Positions 24,766 to 35,056 of a stretch of 64,000 nucleotides of DNA are shown piece after piece. Positions within the stretch are counted from its first letter, which is position 1; each line of letters begins with the position of its first letter. Under the pieces are notes generated by a model, which worked only from the letters and a program-made list of their open reading frames with translations, was not told where the DNA came from and searched no databases. This stretch comes from Flavobacterium petrolei (GTDB lineage Bacteria > Bacteroidota > Bacteroidia > Flavobacteriales > Flavobacteriaceae), in contig NZ_QNVY02000001.1 in NCBI RefSeq assembly GCF_003314435.2, forward strand, positions 1,116,001 to 1,180,000. The letters are read 5' to 3'. Both the position numbers and the translations under genes were made by a program.

Positions 24766-27528
24766 ATGAGAGTGTATTTACTTTTTTTGTCATTGTTTTT
24801 TTGTAGCCTAACTTTCGCTCAAAATTCAATTTCAGGTATTGTTACAGACAGTAACAACCAACCTATTCCTGGAGCCAACATTAAGATTGTTGGAGACTCT
24901 TCGGGTACGATAACCGATTTTGACGGTTCATTTACGTTACAATCTTCTAAAAAGCCACCTTTTGTTATTGAGGTTTCAAGTGTCGGGTTTACATCTCAAA
25001 AAATTTCAGTTTCTTCGGCTAGTCAAAAAATTGCAGTAAAGTTATTGGATGAAGAGAATAAACTAGATGAAATCGTAGTTTCTGCTTCAAGAACGCCAGA
25101 GCGCGTATTAGAGTCGCCAGTTACTATTGAAAGAATGGGTATTGCTGAAATTAAAAAAACAGCCTCACCTTCTTTTTATGATGGATTAGAAAACATGAAA
25201 GAAGTTCAAATGAATACTTCTAGTATGTCGTTTAAATCGATCAACACACGTGGTTTTGCAACTGTGGCGAATACTCGTTTTATGCAATTAGTAGACGGTA
25301 TGGATAACTCTTCGCCATTATTAAACTTTGTATTAGGAAACTTAATAGGTGTCTCTGAAATTGATGTTCAGTCAGTAGAGTTGTTACCAGGAGCTTCTTC
25401 TGCTTTGTATGGTGCTAACGCTTTTAACGGAATTTTGTTTATGACAAGTAAAAGTCCATTTACTAGTGAAGGTATTAGAGCGTATGCTAAGTTTGGTCAA
25501 ACCAGCCAAAAAGCAGCTGGAACAAATGATTATGTAGATTATGGAGTTCGTATGGCCAAAGCATTCAACAAATACATTGCAGGTAAAGCTAATTTTGCTT
25601 ACATGAGAGGTACTGAATGGCATGCTGTGAATTATGATGATAAAACGATAGCGGGTAGAGATAGAACTCATTATGGATATGACGGAATCAATGTTTATGG
25701 TGACGAAGTGGCAACAGTTATTGGGGCGCCTACTTTACCTAGCGATAAAGTTTCAAGAACAGGTTATAATGAGGTGGACTTAACTGATAATAAAGTTTCA
25801 AACACAAAAATTGACCTGTCATTACATATTCGCCCTTTCGGTGACGAAAGACTAGAAGTAATTGTTCAAAGTAAATTTGGTTACGGTAATACAGTATATC
25901 AAGGTGCAAACCGTTATTATTTGAATAACTTTTTTATGCAACAGCATAAATTAGAATTTAAAGGAAAGAATTTCTTTTTGAGAGGATATACAACTACAGA
26001 GGATGGAGGTCAATCTTATGACATGTTGTTTACGGGGATCAATATAAATCGTAAATGGAAGTCAGATGTACAATGGTTTACAGATTATGGTACGACATAT
26101 GCGCAATCAACATTAGTAGGTGGTATGTTGCCAGCAGATGCGCACAGAGCAGCTAGAGCAAAAGCAGATACTGGAAGATTTTTACCAGGAACTCCTGAGT
26201 TCAAAAACGCGTTTAGCCAAGTTACAAATGAAGCAAGTATTCTGACTGGTTCTAAGTTGGTTGACAATTCAAGAATTTATCACTCTGATGCCAATTATAA
26301 TTTTAAAGATTTGATCAAATTTGCTGAAATTCAAGTTGGAGGTTCTTACAGAGAATATCAGCTGAATTCATTTGGTCGTATTTATACAGATGCTGCTGGT
26401 CCTATCAAATATAATGAATACGGAGCATACACACAGGTGATGAAAAAAATGATGGATGATCGTTTGAAGTTAACAGCTTCACTTCGTTATGACAAAGCGC
26501 AAAACTTTGATGGGAATTATTCTCCTAGAGTTTCTGCTGTTTATTCTGCAGGACAAGCGAAAAATCATAATTTCAGAGGATCTTTTCAAACTGGTTTTAG
26601 AAACCCGTCTACACAAGATCAATACATTGGATTTAACGTTGGAAGTGCGATTCTGTTAGGGTCAGCACCTGATAACTTGACTCGATTTGTAGAGACTTTG
26701 CCAATAAATGGAACAGTAGGTCAAGGTTTTGCTGGTGGAAGTACAGTAACAATTAATGGGACAAATGCTTATAACAATTCATATACAGCTACTTCTGCAG
26801 CAGCATTTGCGGCAGCAGGAAATCCAGCTTTGTTGCAAAAAACTAACGTTGGTTTAGTTAAGCCAGAAGAAGTGAAAGCAATTGAATTAGGATATCGTTC
26901 GTTTATCAATAGAACTTCGGTAGATTTAAATGGTTATTATAATGTATATAACAATTTTATTGGAAATTTAAATGTAGTAACTCCTTTGTATGGAACTGCT
27001 GTTGATGGTGGCGGACTGACAAGTGTAGCGGGTCAACAAGCGATACATGCACTTGCAAACGGAAATACCAGAGTTTTTCAATTGTACACAAATACTGCTT
27101 TAGAAATAGAATCATTAGGTTTCGGTATAGGATTGTCTAGAAAAGTATACAAAGATTTTGAAATAGGTGCAAACTATAATTATGCTGAATTTAAATTTGA
27201 CCAATCTAAAGATCCTAGTTTTGAGGCTGGTTTTAATACGCCAAAACACCGTGTAAAAGCATCTATTGGTAACGAAAAATTGTTTCCTAATTTTGGATTT
27301 AATGTGAGTGGTAGATGGAACAGTGAGTATTTGTGGCAGTCTTCTTTTGCTGATGGTACCATTGAGGCGGCAACAGTTATAGATGCACAATTAAATTATA
27401 ACTTCCCTTCTTTGAAATCAACTTTAAAAATAGGTGCTTCAAATATTGGAGGTAAAGAATATGGTCAAGTATTAGGAGCTGGTCTAATTGGTCAACAATA
27501 TTTTGCTTCTTGGACAATCAACCCGTAA
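24766..27528 (+). CDS. TonB-dependent outer-membrane receptor with carboxypeptidase-like N-domain
   Basis: 920 aa. The signal peptide ends TFAQ near 19. Residues about 22-95 are a carboxypeptidase-regulatory-like (CarboxypepD_reg) domain (SISGIVTDSNNQPIPGANI). Then comes a plug domain (about 105-230, with VVSASRTPERVLESPVTIERM and a GVSEIDVQSVELLPGASSALYG segment) and a 22-strand barrel ending in an aromatic terminal strand. It imports a substrate across the outer membrane with TonB energy. It is shorter than SusC proteins and has no SusD partner. Instead an SGNH lipoprotein follows after 29 bases, probably in the same transcript. Confidence 0.9.
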   Translation: MRVYLLFLSLFFCSLTFAQNSISGIVTDSNNQPIPGANIKIVGDSSGTITDFDGSFTLQSSKKPPFVIEVSSVGFTSQKISVSSASQKIAVKLLDEENKLDEIVVSASRTPERVLESPVTIERMGIAEIKKTASPSFYDGLENMKEVQMNTSSMSFKSINTRGFATVANTRFMQLVDGMDNSSPLLNFVLGNLIGVSEIDVQSVELLPGASSALYGANAFNGILFMTSKSPFTSEGIRAYAKFGQTSQKAAGTNDYVDYGVRMAKAFNKYIAGKANFAYMRGTEWHAVNYDDKTIAGRDRTHYGYDGINVYGDEVATVIGAPTLPSDKVSRTGYNEVDLTDNKVSNTKIDLSLHIRPFGDERLEVIVQSKFGYGNTVYQGANRYYLNNFFMQQHKLEFKGKNFFLRGYTTTEDGGQSYDMLFTGININRKWKSDVQWFTDYGTTYAQSTLVGGMLPADAHRAARAKADTGRFLPGTPEFKNAFSQVTNEASILTGSKLVDNSRIYHSDANYNFKDLIKFAEIQVGGSYREYQLNSFGRIYTDAAGPIKYNEYGAYTQVMKKMMDDRLKLTASLRYDKAQNFDGNYSPRVSAVYSAGQAKNHNFRGSFQTGFRNPSTQDQYIGFNVGSAILLGSAPDNLTRFVETLPINGTVGQGFAGGSTVTINGTNAYNNSYTATSAAAFAAAGNPALLQKTNVGLVKPEEVKAIELGYRSFINRTSVDLNGYYNVYNNFIGNLNVVTPLYGTAVDGGGLTSVAGQQAIHALANGNTRVFQLYTNTALEIESLGFGIGLSRKVYKDFEIGANYNYAEFKFDQSKDPSFEAGFNTPKHRVKASIGNEKLFPNFGFNVSGRWNSEYLWQSSFADGTIEAATVIDAQLNYNFPSLKSTLKIGASNIGGKEYGQVLGAGLIGQQYFASWTINP

Positions 27529-27557
27529 TACTTTATTAAAACTAAAATCAAAGAACA

Positions 27558-29108
27558 ATGATAAAAAATTTCAAATGGCTACTATTTGCTTCATTGGCAT
27601 TTGTAGCGTGTAATAATGAAGATGAAGTAATAGCTGACGCTAACTCATCTGATGGGCAGCCTTTAACTGCGGGATTGGCAGTAGTAACAAAATATGTAGC
27701 ATTAGGAGATTCTTATGCCGCGGGTTTTAGTGACAATGCCTTGTTTATTGAAGGGCAAAAAGGTTCATATGCAAATATTATAGGACAGCAATTTGCATTA
27801 ACGGGTGGAGGAGAATTTAAGACGCCTTTAATGGCTGACAATGTTGGTGGTTTATTATTTGGTGGAAATGTAATTTTAAACCAGCGCTTATTTTTTAATG
27901 GTGTTGCGCCTGCTCTAGTTACAGGAAGACCATCAACAGAAGTTACTACAAAACTAGCAGGTCCATTCAGTAATCTAGGTGTTCCAGGTGCAAAAAGTTA
28001 TCATTTAGTTGCGCAGGGTTATGGAAATGTGGCTGGAGTAGCTACAGGTCAGGCGAATCCGTATTTTGCGAGATTTGCAACATCGGCTACAACATCTGTA
28101 GTAGCTGATGCTGTTGCTCAAGATCCTACTTTTTTCTCTTTATGGATAGGTGGAAATGATGTATTAGGTTATGCTACTTCAGGAGGTTCAGGTAGAAATC
28201 AAACGGGTAATATGAATGCTGCGACTTATGCAAGCAATGATATTACAGATCCTGCGGTGTTTGCTGGTGCTTACAACAGTATCGTTAATGCAATGACGGC
28301 CAAAGGTGCTAAAGGTGTTGTGGCAAATTTACCTTATGTAACTGCTTTGCCATATTTTACAACTGTTCCATTTAATCCATTGACTGCATCAGTCTTAGGT
28401 CGTGGAAATGTTGCTGTAGGGACTGCTACTATACAAGGTTTGAATGCACAGTTATACGGTCCTTTGAAACAAGCTTTAACGGCATTTGGTGCGGGATCGA
28501 GAATAGAATTATTGTCTACAACTGCGTCAAACCCATTATTAATTCTTGATGAGAGTTTACCTAATCTATCTGCGCAATTAACTGCTGCGTTTACGCCTAC
28601 TTTAGGAGCTCCAACGGCAGCTTTTTATGGTCAAGTTTTTGGTCAAGCAAGACAAGCTACAAAAGAAGATCTTGTAGTGCTTACTGCTCAAACTGTTATT
28701 GCATCAGCACCTGCAGGAGTTCCTGCGCCATTGAATGTTTTTGGTGTAACATATCCAATGCAGGATGTACATGTATTAACTAAAGCTGAAGTGGCTGAAG
28801 TGAAAGTTGCTACAGATGCTTACAATGCTACTATAAAATCTGTTGCGGATGCAAAAGGTTTGGCATTTGTCGAGTTGAAAGGAGTAACGGATCAGTTAGC
28901 AAACGGAGGTATAATCTACAATAACTACAAAGTTACTTCAGCGTTTGTGACGGGTGGAATGTTCTCTTTAGATGGAGTGCATCCAAGTCCAAGAGGGTAT
29001 GCTATCATAGCTAATTTGTTTACTGGCGCTATTAATGCAAAGTTTGGAGCTAATTTCAAAAATAAAGATGTAAGCTTGTATCGAATACTGTATCCAGCTA
29101 CTTTATAA
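27558..29108 (+). CDS. SGNH/GDSL-family lipoprotein
   Basis: 516 aa. The lipobox FVAC places Cys18 at the N-terminus of the mature protein, followed by NNEDE; an acidic run there is a known surface-export signal type in Bacteroidota. The SGNH blocks are visible: ALGDSYAAG (nucleophile Ser near 53), a Gly in NLGVPGAKS, IGGNDVLG, and DGVHPSPRG near the C-terminus with the Asp-x-x-His pair. It should be an esterase or acetylhydrolase on the outer membrane. Pairing with the TonB receptor upstream suggests hydrolysis of an esterified ligand that the receptor takes up (inference). A terminator follows. Confidence 0.85.
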   Translation: MIKNFKWLLFASLAFVACNNEDEVIADANSSDGQPLTAGLAVVTKYVALGDSYAAGFSDNALFIEGQKGSYANIIGQQFALTGGGEFKTPLMADNVGGLLFGGNVILNQRLFFNGVAPALVTGRPSTEVTTKLAGPFSNLGVPGAKSYHLVAQGYGNVAGVATGQANPYFARFATSATTSVVADAVAQDPTFFSLWIGGNDVLGYATSGGSGRNQTGNMNAATYASNDITDPAVFAGAYNSIVNAMTAKGAKGVVANLPYVTALPYFTTVPFNPLTASVLGRGNVAVGTATIQGLNAQLYGPLKQALTAFGAGSRIELLSTTASNPLLILDESLPNLSAQLTAAFTPTLGAPTAAFYGQVFGQARQATKEDLVVLTAQTVIASAPAGVPAPLNVFGVTYPMQDVHVLTKAEVAEVKVATDAYNATIKSVADAKGLAFVELKGVTDQLANGGIIYNNYKVTSAFVTGGMFSLDGVHPSPRGYAIIANLFTGAINAKFGANFKNKDVSLYRILYPATL

Positions 29109-29130
29109 GATTTAAAAGTAAATAATGACG

Positions 29131-29165
29131 AATAACCATCTGCTTATGCAGGTGGTTATTTTTTT
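29131..29165 (+). terminator. rho-independent terminator after the SGNH lipoprotein gene
   Basis: The stem AATAACCATCTGC/GCAGGTGGTTATT has one G-T pair and a TTAT loop, followed by T5 and more. Confidence 0.85.
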
Positions 29166-29245
29166 GAGGATATTGTTGTTATTGGATTGTTTTAAAGCCT
29201 TTTCTTCGGTAGGAAGTAAAAATATCCATTTTTTATAAAAAATAA

Positions 29246-29275
29246 TTGATTTTATATTTTAAAAAATTATCTTTG
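29246..29275 (+). promoter_or_regulatory. consensus promoter of atpD-atpC
   Basis: TTG at 29246-29248, then a 19-base spacer, then TATCTTTG at 29268-29275. This is a perfect TTG-N19-TAnnTTTG promoter. The expected start near 29280 leaves a leader of about 80 bases. Confidence 0.8.
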
Positions 29276-29356
29276 CACACTGAAAAAAGCATTTAATCGA
29301 TACGTTTCGATTGGAACTATTTCATAAACCTAAATAGCTATTTAATAAATACATAA

Positions 29357-30871
<1,515 letters not shown>

Positions 30872-30875
30872 AATA

Positions 30876-30927
30876 AGTTTAAAAGTTTAAAGTTTAAGGT
30901 TCACTCGTAACTTTAAACTTTTAAACT
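30876..30927. repeat. perfect 19-bp inverted repeat in the atpD-atpC gap
   Basis: The arm AGTTTAAAAGTTTAAAGTT (30876-30894) and its exact reverse complement (30909-30927) flank a 14-base loop. Both arms are made of AGTTTAAA words. It fills nearly all of the 80-base gap between the two genes, with no T-run. It could form a stable A/T hairpin on the mRNA. Confidence 0.8.
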
Positions 30928-30951
30928 TTAAACTTTAAACTAAAAAGAATT

Positions 30952-31233
30952 ATGTTATTAGAAATAGTTTCACCAGAAGCAAAATTGTTTTCAGCAGAAG
31001 TAACTTCGGTAACACTGCCAGGAGTTGATGGAAGCTTCCAAATTTTGAATAACCACGCGCCAATTGTTTCTATTTTAGAAAAAGGTGTAGTAAAAATTAC
31101 AGCATCAAACTTTGCTTTTGCAAAAGAAGTGGCGAGTAAATTCACGAAGTTGGATGCTCAAAATTATACACTTGCTATCAATTCAGGAACAATTGAAATG
31201 AAAGACAATAAAGTTATTGTTTTAGTTGACTAA
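30952..31233 (+). CDS. atpC: F1 ATP synthase subunit epsilon (short form)
   Basis: 93 aa. It contains only the N-terminal beta-sandwich: LEIVSPEAKLFSAEVTSVTLPG, GSFQILNNHAPIVS and GTIEMKDNKVIVLVD. The C-terminal helical hairpin that inhibits ATP hydrolysis in the 130-140 aa form is absent, as is normal in Bacteroidota. It links the gamma subunit to the c-ring. It is second in the atpDC operon behind an intercistronic hairpin. Confidence 0.93.
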   Translation: MLLEIVSPEAKLFSAEVTSVTLPGVDGSFQILNNHAPIVSILEKGVVKITASNFAFAKEVASKFTKLDAQNYTLAINSGTIEMKDNKVIVLVD

Positions 31234-31255
31234 AGTAATTTCGATTATATAAATG

Positions 31256-31283
31256 AAAGCCTTGCAATTTGCGGGGTTTTTTT
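31256..31283 (+). terminator. terminator after atpC
   Basis: An imperfect AAAGCC-TTGCAA/TTTGCGGGGTTT stem is followed by T7. It overlaps the last two bases of the convergent GNAT gene. Confidence 0.55.
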
Positions 31284-31824
31284 ATGTCCAGTCCCAAAGG
31301 ATGATATTCCACTCGATTCCATCTTCCTCATATATACAGATGACTTTAAAGCCAATGGATTCATGAGCCTTCATGGAACGAGGATTTGTAGTTGCAATTT
31401 CGGTTACGAGATACTCATATTTGTGTTGTAATTCTTCTTTATAAAACTGATAGAGATTACGGAATATTCCCTGTTTTCTATAGTTTTTATTTACGCATAT
31501 TTGCCCCATAACAACATAGGTTTTGTCTTTTGGTACTAATTCATCGATTCTTTCAAACATGGGAATTAGAACTTCAATTTCGTTTTTAAAGCTTGAAAGC
31601 ATTACTAATGCAAAACCTACTAAAATATCATTGTCTTTGGCGATAATATGTGCGCAAGCGGAATTCATTTGTTTTAATAATGCAACGGAGTGTTGCACGG
31701 TTACAAATCCTTCTTGAAGTTTTTCTTCAGAGCTTATATTCTGAGAGTTATTTTGTAATTGCAGGGTTCTGATTTGTTCCAGTTCGTCTATAGTGGACGC
31801 TCTTTTATAATGTATAGTTTTCAT
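31282..31824 (-). CDS. GNAT family N-acetyltransferase
   Basis: 180 aa, soluble. The acetyl-CoA loop appears as VNKNYRKQGIFRNLY near 112-126 (the R/Q-x-x-G-x-G/A motif with Ile-Phe after Gly). It is preceded by the strand KTYVVMGQICV, and the C-terminal AHESIGFKVI is the usual end of the fold. The N-terminal segment is a helix-rich ELEQIRTLQLQNN. The acceptor is unknown. It converges on atpC; their ends overlap at the terminator. Confidence 0.8.
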   Translation of the reverse strand: MKTIHYKRASTIDELEQIRTLQLQNNSQNISSEEKLQEGFVTVQHSVALLKQMNSACAHIIAKDNDILVGFALVMLSSFKNEIEVLIPMFERIDELVPKDKTYVVMGQICVNKNYRKQGIFRNLYQFYKEELQHKYEYLVTEIATTNPRSMKAHESIGFKVICIYEEDGIEWNIILWDWT

Positions 31825-31916
31825 ATGATTATATTAATCACGGATTAATGAATGGTATAGCACTAACTGTCTTATAAAATTAGGAAATCTTTGATTGGTT
31901 GAAATGCATTTAGATT

Positions 31917-32384
31917 TTATTTTTTATTTAATTTCAAATTCATTTTGGCATAATACTTTTCATTATATTTTGATGCAATTACAAGTGCTCCAGAAATCAG
32001 GATGAGATTTTTGATAATGTATTGTCCAGCCAAAGTAGGACAGTAAGGAAAAGCATCAAAACAGATGGTTTTTAGAATAAAAATAGGGAAAAATGTAGCT
32101 GCCATATGCATTAACAACAATACAATGGTATAAGGAATGAGCCGTTTTATAAGTAAACCAAGACCTATAAGTACTTCACAAATACCAAGAATTGGAATGA
32201 ATATTTCAGGTTCAAACCAATAAACGGTCTGTTCTACTAATTCGCCGGCGGGACTCATACCGAAAATTTTTAATCCACCAAACCAAATGTAAACAACACC
32301 GAGAGAAATACGCATGATATTGATGCTGTGTTTCTCCATCTTGTGACTAAATCTAAAATATAAGTCTTCAAATAGTATTTTCAT
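31917..32384 (-). CDS. DoxX/DUF417-like inner-membrane protein
   Basis: 155 aa with four hydrophobic segments (about 22-45, 60-80, 84-105 and 118-138). The second half of the first helix (IWFGGLKIFG) and the ILGICEVLIGLGLL helix match DoxX-like membrane proteins; DUF417/YkgB is the closest pattern. Two Cys residues (ICFDAFPYC) lie in a loop, as in several quinone-linked members. The enzymatic role, if any, is unknown. It lies after the haloperoxidase gene's terminator and so is probably transcribed separately. Confidence 0.6.
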   Translation of the reverse strand: MKILFEDLYFRFSHKMEKHSINIMRISLGVVYIWFGGLKIFGMSPAGELVEQTVYWFEPEIFIPILGICEVLIGLGLLIKRLIPYTIVLLLMHMAATFFPIFILKTICFDAFPYCPTLAGQYIIKNLILISGALVIASKYNEKYYAKMNLKLNKK

Positions 32385-32406
32385 AGTATAGTAGTTTTAG
32401 TTTTTA

Positions 32407-32444
32407 TAAAAAAGCCTAACAGGTTTCCAACGTCTGTTAGGCTT
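32407..32444 (-). terminator. rho-independent terminator after the haloperoxidase-like gene
   Basis: The perfect 11-bp stem AAGCCTAACAG/CTGTTAGGCTT is followed on minus by T6. Confidence 0.8.
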
Positions 32445-32506
32445 GAGCTGATAAATAATTTTTAAAACAAACCATTAAAACAAATTATCAACTTAATTAT
32501 TTTATG

Positions 32507-34063
32507 TTATTCGGCACCATCAATAAGAGCTCTTGCTACAGCAAAACCACCTACTTTTTCGCCTAGTTCAAGTCCTTTTTCACAATCGCTTCTGTAGTGA
32601 ATGCATCCAAACATTCTAGAATCCGAAGCTTCTTTTGCCATAGCTACAAAACTTTGTGCTTTTACAGGAACTAGATGAGATAAAACGACACTAGCCGCAC
32701 CGCTGAAGGTGGAGTGTCCTGATACATAGGAAGGGAAATTAGGAGTTCCTGTCAATGTTTTTATAGACGGATCTACTTGTGAAGGTCTTGGGTTAAAGTA
32801 CGTGTATTTAGCATCCCAACAGCTGATAGCCGCGTCCATCATAGCAATATTTAATAGAGCAAGATTTCTTGCCCATCGTACTTCACTATAATTGAGTGCT
32901 ACAAATGTCTCTGAGGCAATTGCATTCCAGTGTCCGGGTGGCGTATAAGTTCCTACACCATCAGCCCAAAAAGTAACGATTTGCATGTTCTTTCTGGTGG
33001 CATTTTGTCCATATCTTTTTACTTCAGCTAATTCTTTTGCAAACTGCTCTGATTTTGTAGAAGGCGGTGGAACTGGGCGACTTGCAACAACCATTTCTGG
33101 AGTCATTAAAAATGATTTTACTTTTCCAAATAATGGTAACATTGGAGGTCTTGCAGGTACATCTAATGATTTCCAAGGGGTTTCTCCAGTTGCAGCAGTT
33201 TGACTTTCCAGTTGAGTCCAAAGCGCTTGATTGCCTATAGCCGCTCCAGTTCCATCAGAAGCTGCTCTGGCGATAAATTTGCCTGCAATTTTTCTGCCTA
33301 AAATAATTCCAGCATCAACATCACTTCGAACATTGGCACCACTGATAATGCGATATAATTTTTGTTCCTCTGCTTTTTCTTGTATGTAAGCAATTTCTGT
33401 TGGGAATAATAACTTTAATAATTCAACTGTAACTCCTGCTAGAACTGCATCTTCAGACGGATAAGAAGGTAAGGTGCTTTTTGGAATTAAAACCGGTAAA
33501 GTAGCATCAACCGTAAAAGGTGCAGCTCTGTTGTACAGTTTTTTATAATGCCAAGTTGCAATCATCGCATCGTATTGCGCCGCACTTACATAAGCATAAG
33601 CTCTGGCTGCGTATGGAGGATTTGAAAAAGGAAATTCAGGATTCGCAAATGGACTTGCCGCAGATGGTGCAGGATATGTTCCGTCTTCATTTTGATATGG
33701 CGGACGATTGTGTCTAGCCACTAATGTTCGCATGATTTCATTCCAACGTAAAACACCTCCGGCACTCCAGTATTTTATTATTTTTTTCTGTTCCGGCGTT
33801 ACACTTGCCTGATAACTTTTTATTTCGTTAATTTCTCTTGTAAATGCAGCTGCGGTAGTTGCTATTGGTGCGTCTAAAGAGAATTCATCCGGGGCAGTCA
33901 ATAGAAATGTTTTCCAAGTTCCGGCTAAATCATCTGTATTAGCCGGATTTAATTGAGGAAATTGTTCGTTGCGTTCTGTTAACTCGTCACTACAAGAATA
34001 GTTCAACGTAAGAAACAAAACCAAAATACTGTTATAGGCTATTTTTTGTATTTTATTTTTCAT
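32507..34063 (-). CDS. vanadium-dependent haloperoxidase / PAP2-family lipoprotein
   Basis: 518 aa. The lipobox LNYSC puts an acylated Cys near residue 24. The C-terminal half carries the phosphate/vanadate site in order: KYTYFNPRP (K-x6-RP), FPSYVSGHS (the PSGH-type motif) and SRMFGCIHYRSD (SR-x5-H). The N-terminal half has a related helical bundle (PSYPSEDAVLAG). The fold is shared by vanadium haloperoxidases and acid phosphatases, so either activity is possible. It is an outer-membrane lipoprotein. Its start overlaps the OM-barrel gene upstream by 11 bases, so the two are coupled. Confidence 0.8.
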   Translation of the reverse strand: MKNKIQKIAYNSILVLFLTLNYSCSDELTERNEQFPQLNPANTDDLAGTWKTFLLTAPDEFSLDAPIATTAAAFTREINEIKSYQASVTPEQKKIIKYWSAGGVLRWNEIMRTLVARHNRPPYQNEDGTYPAPSAASPFANPEFPFSNPPYAARAYAYVSAAQYDAMIATWHYKKLYNRAAPFTVDATLPVLIPKSTLPSYPSEDAVLAGVTVELLKLLFPTEIAYIQEKAEEQKLYRIISGANVRSDVDAGIILGRKIAGKFIARAASDGTGAAIGNQALWTQLESQTAATGETPWKSLDVPARPPMLPLFGKVKSFLMTPEMVVASRPVPPPSTKSEQFAKELAEVKRYGQNATRKNMQIVTFWADGVGTYTPPGHWNAIASETFVALNYSEVRWARNLALLNIAMMDAAISCWDAKYTYFNPRPSQVDPSIKTLTGTPNFPSYVSGHSTFSGAASVVLSHLVPVKAQSFVAMAKEASDSRMFGCIHYRSDCEKGLELGEKVGGFAVARALIDGAE

Positions 34064-34976
34064 TTTCTTGTACTGTTTTTTTTAAGTTAAGGATATAAAA
34101 TAAACCACCATAAAAGGTGTTTGATTGTCCAACATTTCTGCCTTGTGTAACAAAATTGCATCCTCCAATAATAGATAATGCGGGTATTTTTCTGAGCGTG
34201 TATTTAGTATTTACTCCTACTTTTAATGCATTCATAGTATTGCTTGGAAAGGGCATGTTGTTTTTTGTAATGTCAAATCCTCCAGATTGCGTAACCCAGT
34301 TATCAAGTACTGCTTCGGCGATTAATCTATTGGAACGATAGCCTATTCTGTAGTTTACCGAAATAGCGTCTGGCATATCCACTTCATTGGTGTAATGTAT
34401 TTCGTCTGTATAATAGGAATCTCTGTCAATGGTTATATTGGCTCTTTTTACATACGCTCCAGATAGCGTGGTGAAAAAACGACCTCTTTGATAATCACCC
34501 ATCAATCGTAAAGATGCAGTCTTACTTCTTAGACCAAGGCTTAAGGGTAAATAATCTGCTGAATAATCAGAAACTGGAGCCGAAAGTCCTCCCAAAACAT
34601 ATAAAGAGTAGGTGGCTTTTCCAATTGTTTTTTCGAAAGGCATGTATTTTATCGTTAACGATAGATCTTGCAATCCTTTTTGACCTTCCATTGTTCCGGC
34701 AGAAGCTTTTGTTTCTACGTAAGGAAGACTGAAAATGATATTCAAATTATCAGAAACACCATAGTTTCCATTTAAGGTAATTGATTTTGTAGAAACAGTA
34801 CCCAGATTAAGATTTTCTCTTTTAAAGGTTCCTTCCCAATATTCGTCCCAGCTGCTATGTTGGTATACAGCTCCAAAACAAAAATTGTTTTTGCTCATCA
34901 TAATTCCATCAATCTCTGTTTGAGCATTTATAAATAAAGGTGCCAACAGCAGGCAACTCAGATAAAATTTTTTCAT
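34053..34976 (-). CDS. outer-membrane beta-barrel protein (MetA-degradation / transporter-like)
   Basis: 307 aa. The signal peptide ends FINAQ near 19. The rest is a series of amphipathic strands about 10-15 residues long (LNGNYGVSDNLNIIFSLPYVETK, GLQDLSLTIKYMPF and others) with a terminal ILNLKK strand. The pattern fits the 12-stranded 'transporter' barrels grouped with the phenol MetA-pathway family (PF13557). The ligand is unknown. Its end overlaps the haloperoxidase-like gene by 11 bases, which suggests the two act together at the outer membrane. Confidence 0.65.
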   Translation of the reverse strand: MKKFYLSCLLLAPLFINAQTEIDGIMMSKNNFCFGAVYQHSSWDEYWEGTFKRENLNLGTVSTKSITLNGNYGVSDNLNIIFSLPYVETKASAGTMEGQKGLQDLSLTIKYMPFEKTIGKATYSLYVLGGLSAPVSDYSADYLPLSLGLRSKTASLRLMGDYQRGRFFTTLSGAYVKRANITIDRDSYYTDEIHYTNEVDMPDAISVNYRIGYRSNRLIAEAVLDNWVTQSGGFDITKNNMPFPSNTMNALKVGVNTKYTLRKIPALSIIGGCNFVTQGRNVGQSNTFYGGLFYILNLKKTVQENEK

Positions 34977-35056
34977 TAATAAATGATTTTTGGTTAATGG
35001 TTTGGTGTTTTATTGTTTAAAAATATATTGTTTTTATTTTGCTACTGCTACTAATT

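Noticed and set aside
24766..29108. A SusC/SusD polysaccharide-utilisation pair
   Set aside because: The receptor is 920 aa without the SusC-type features, and the partner is an SGNH hydrolase rather than a SusD protein; no glycoside hydrolases are nearby.
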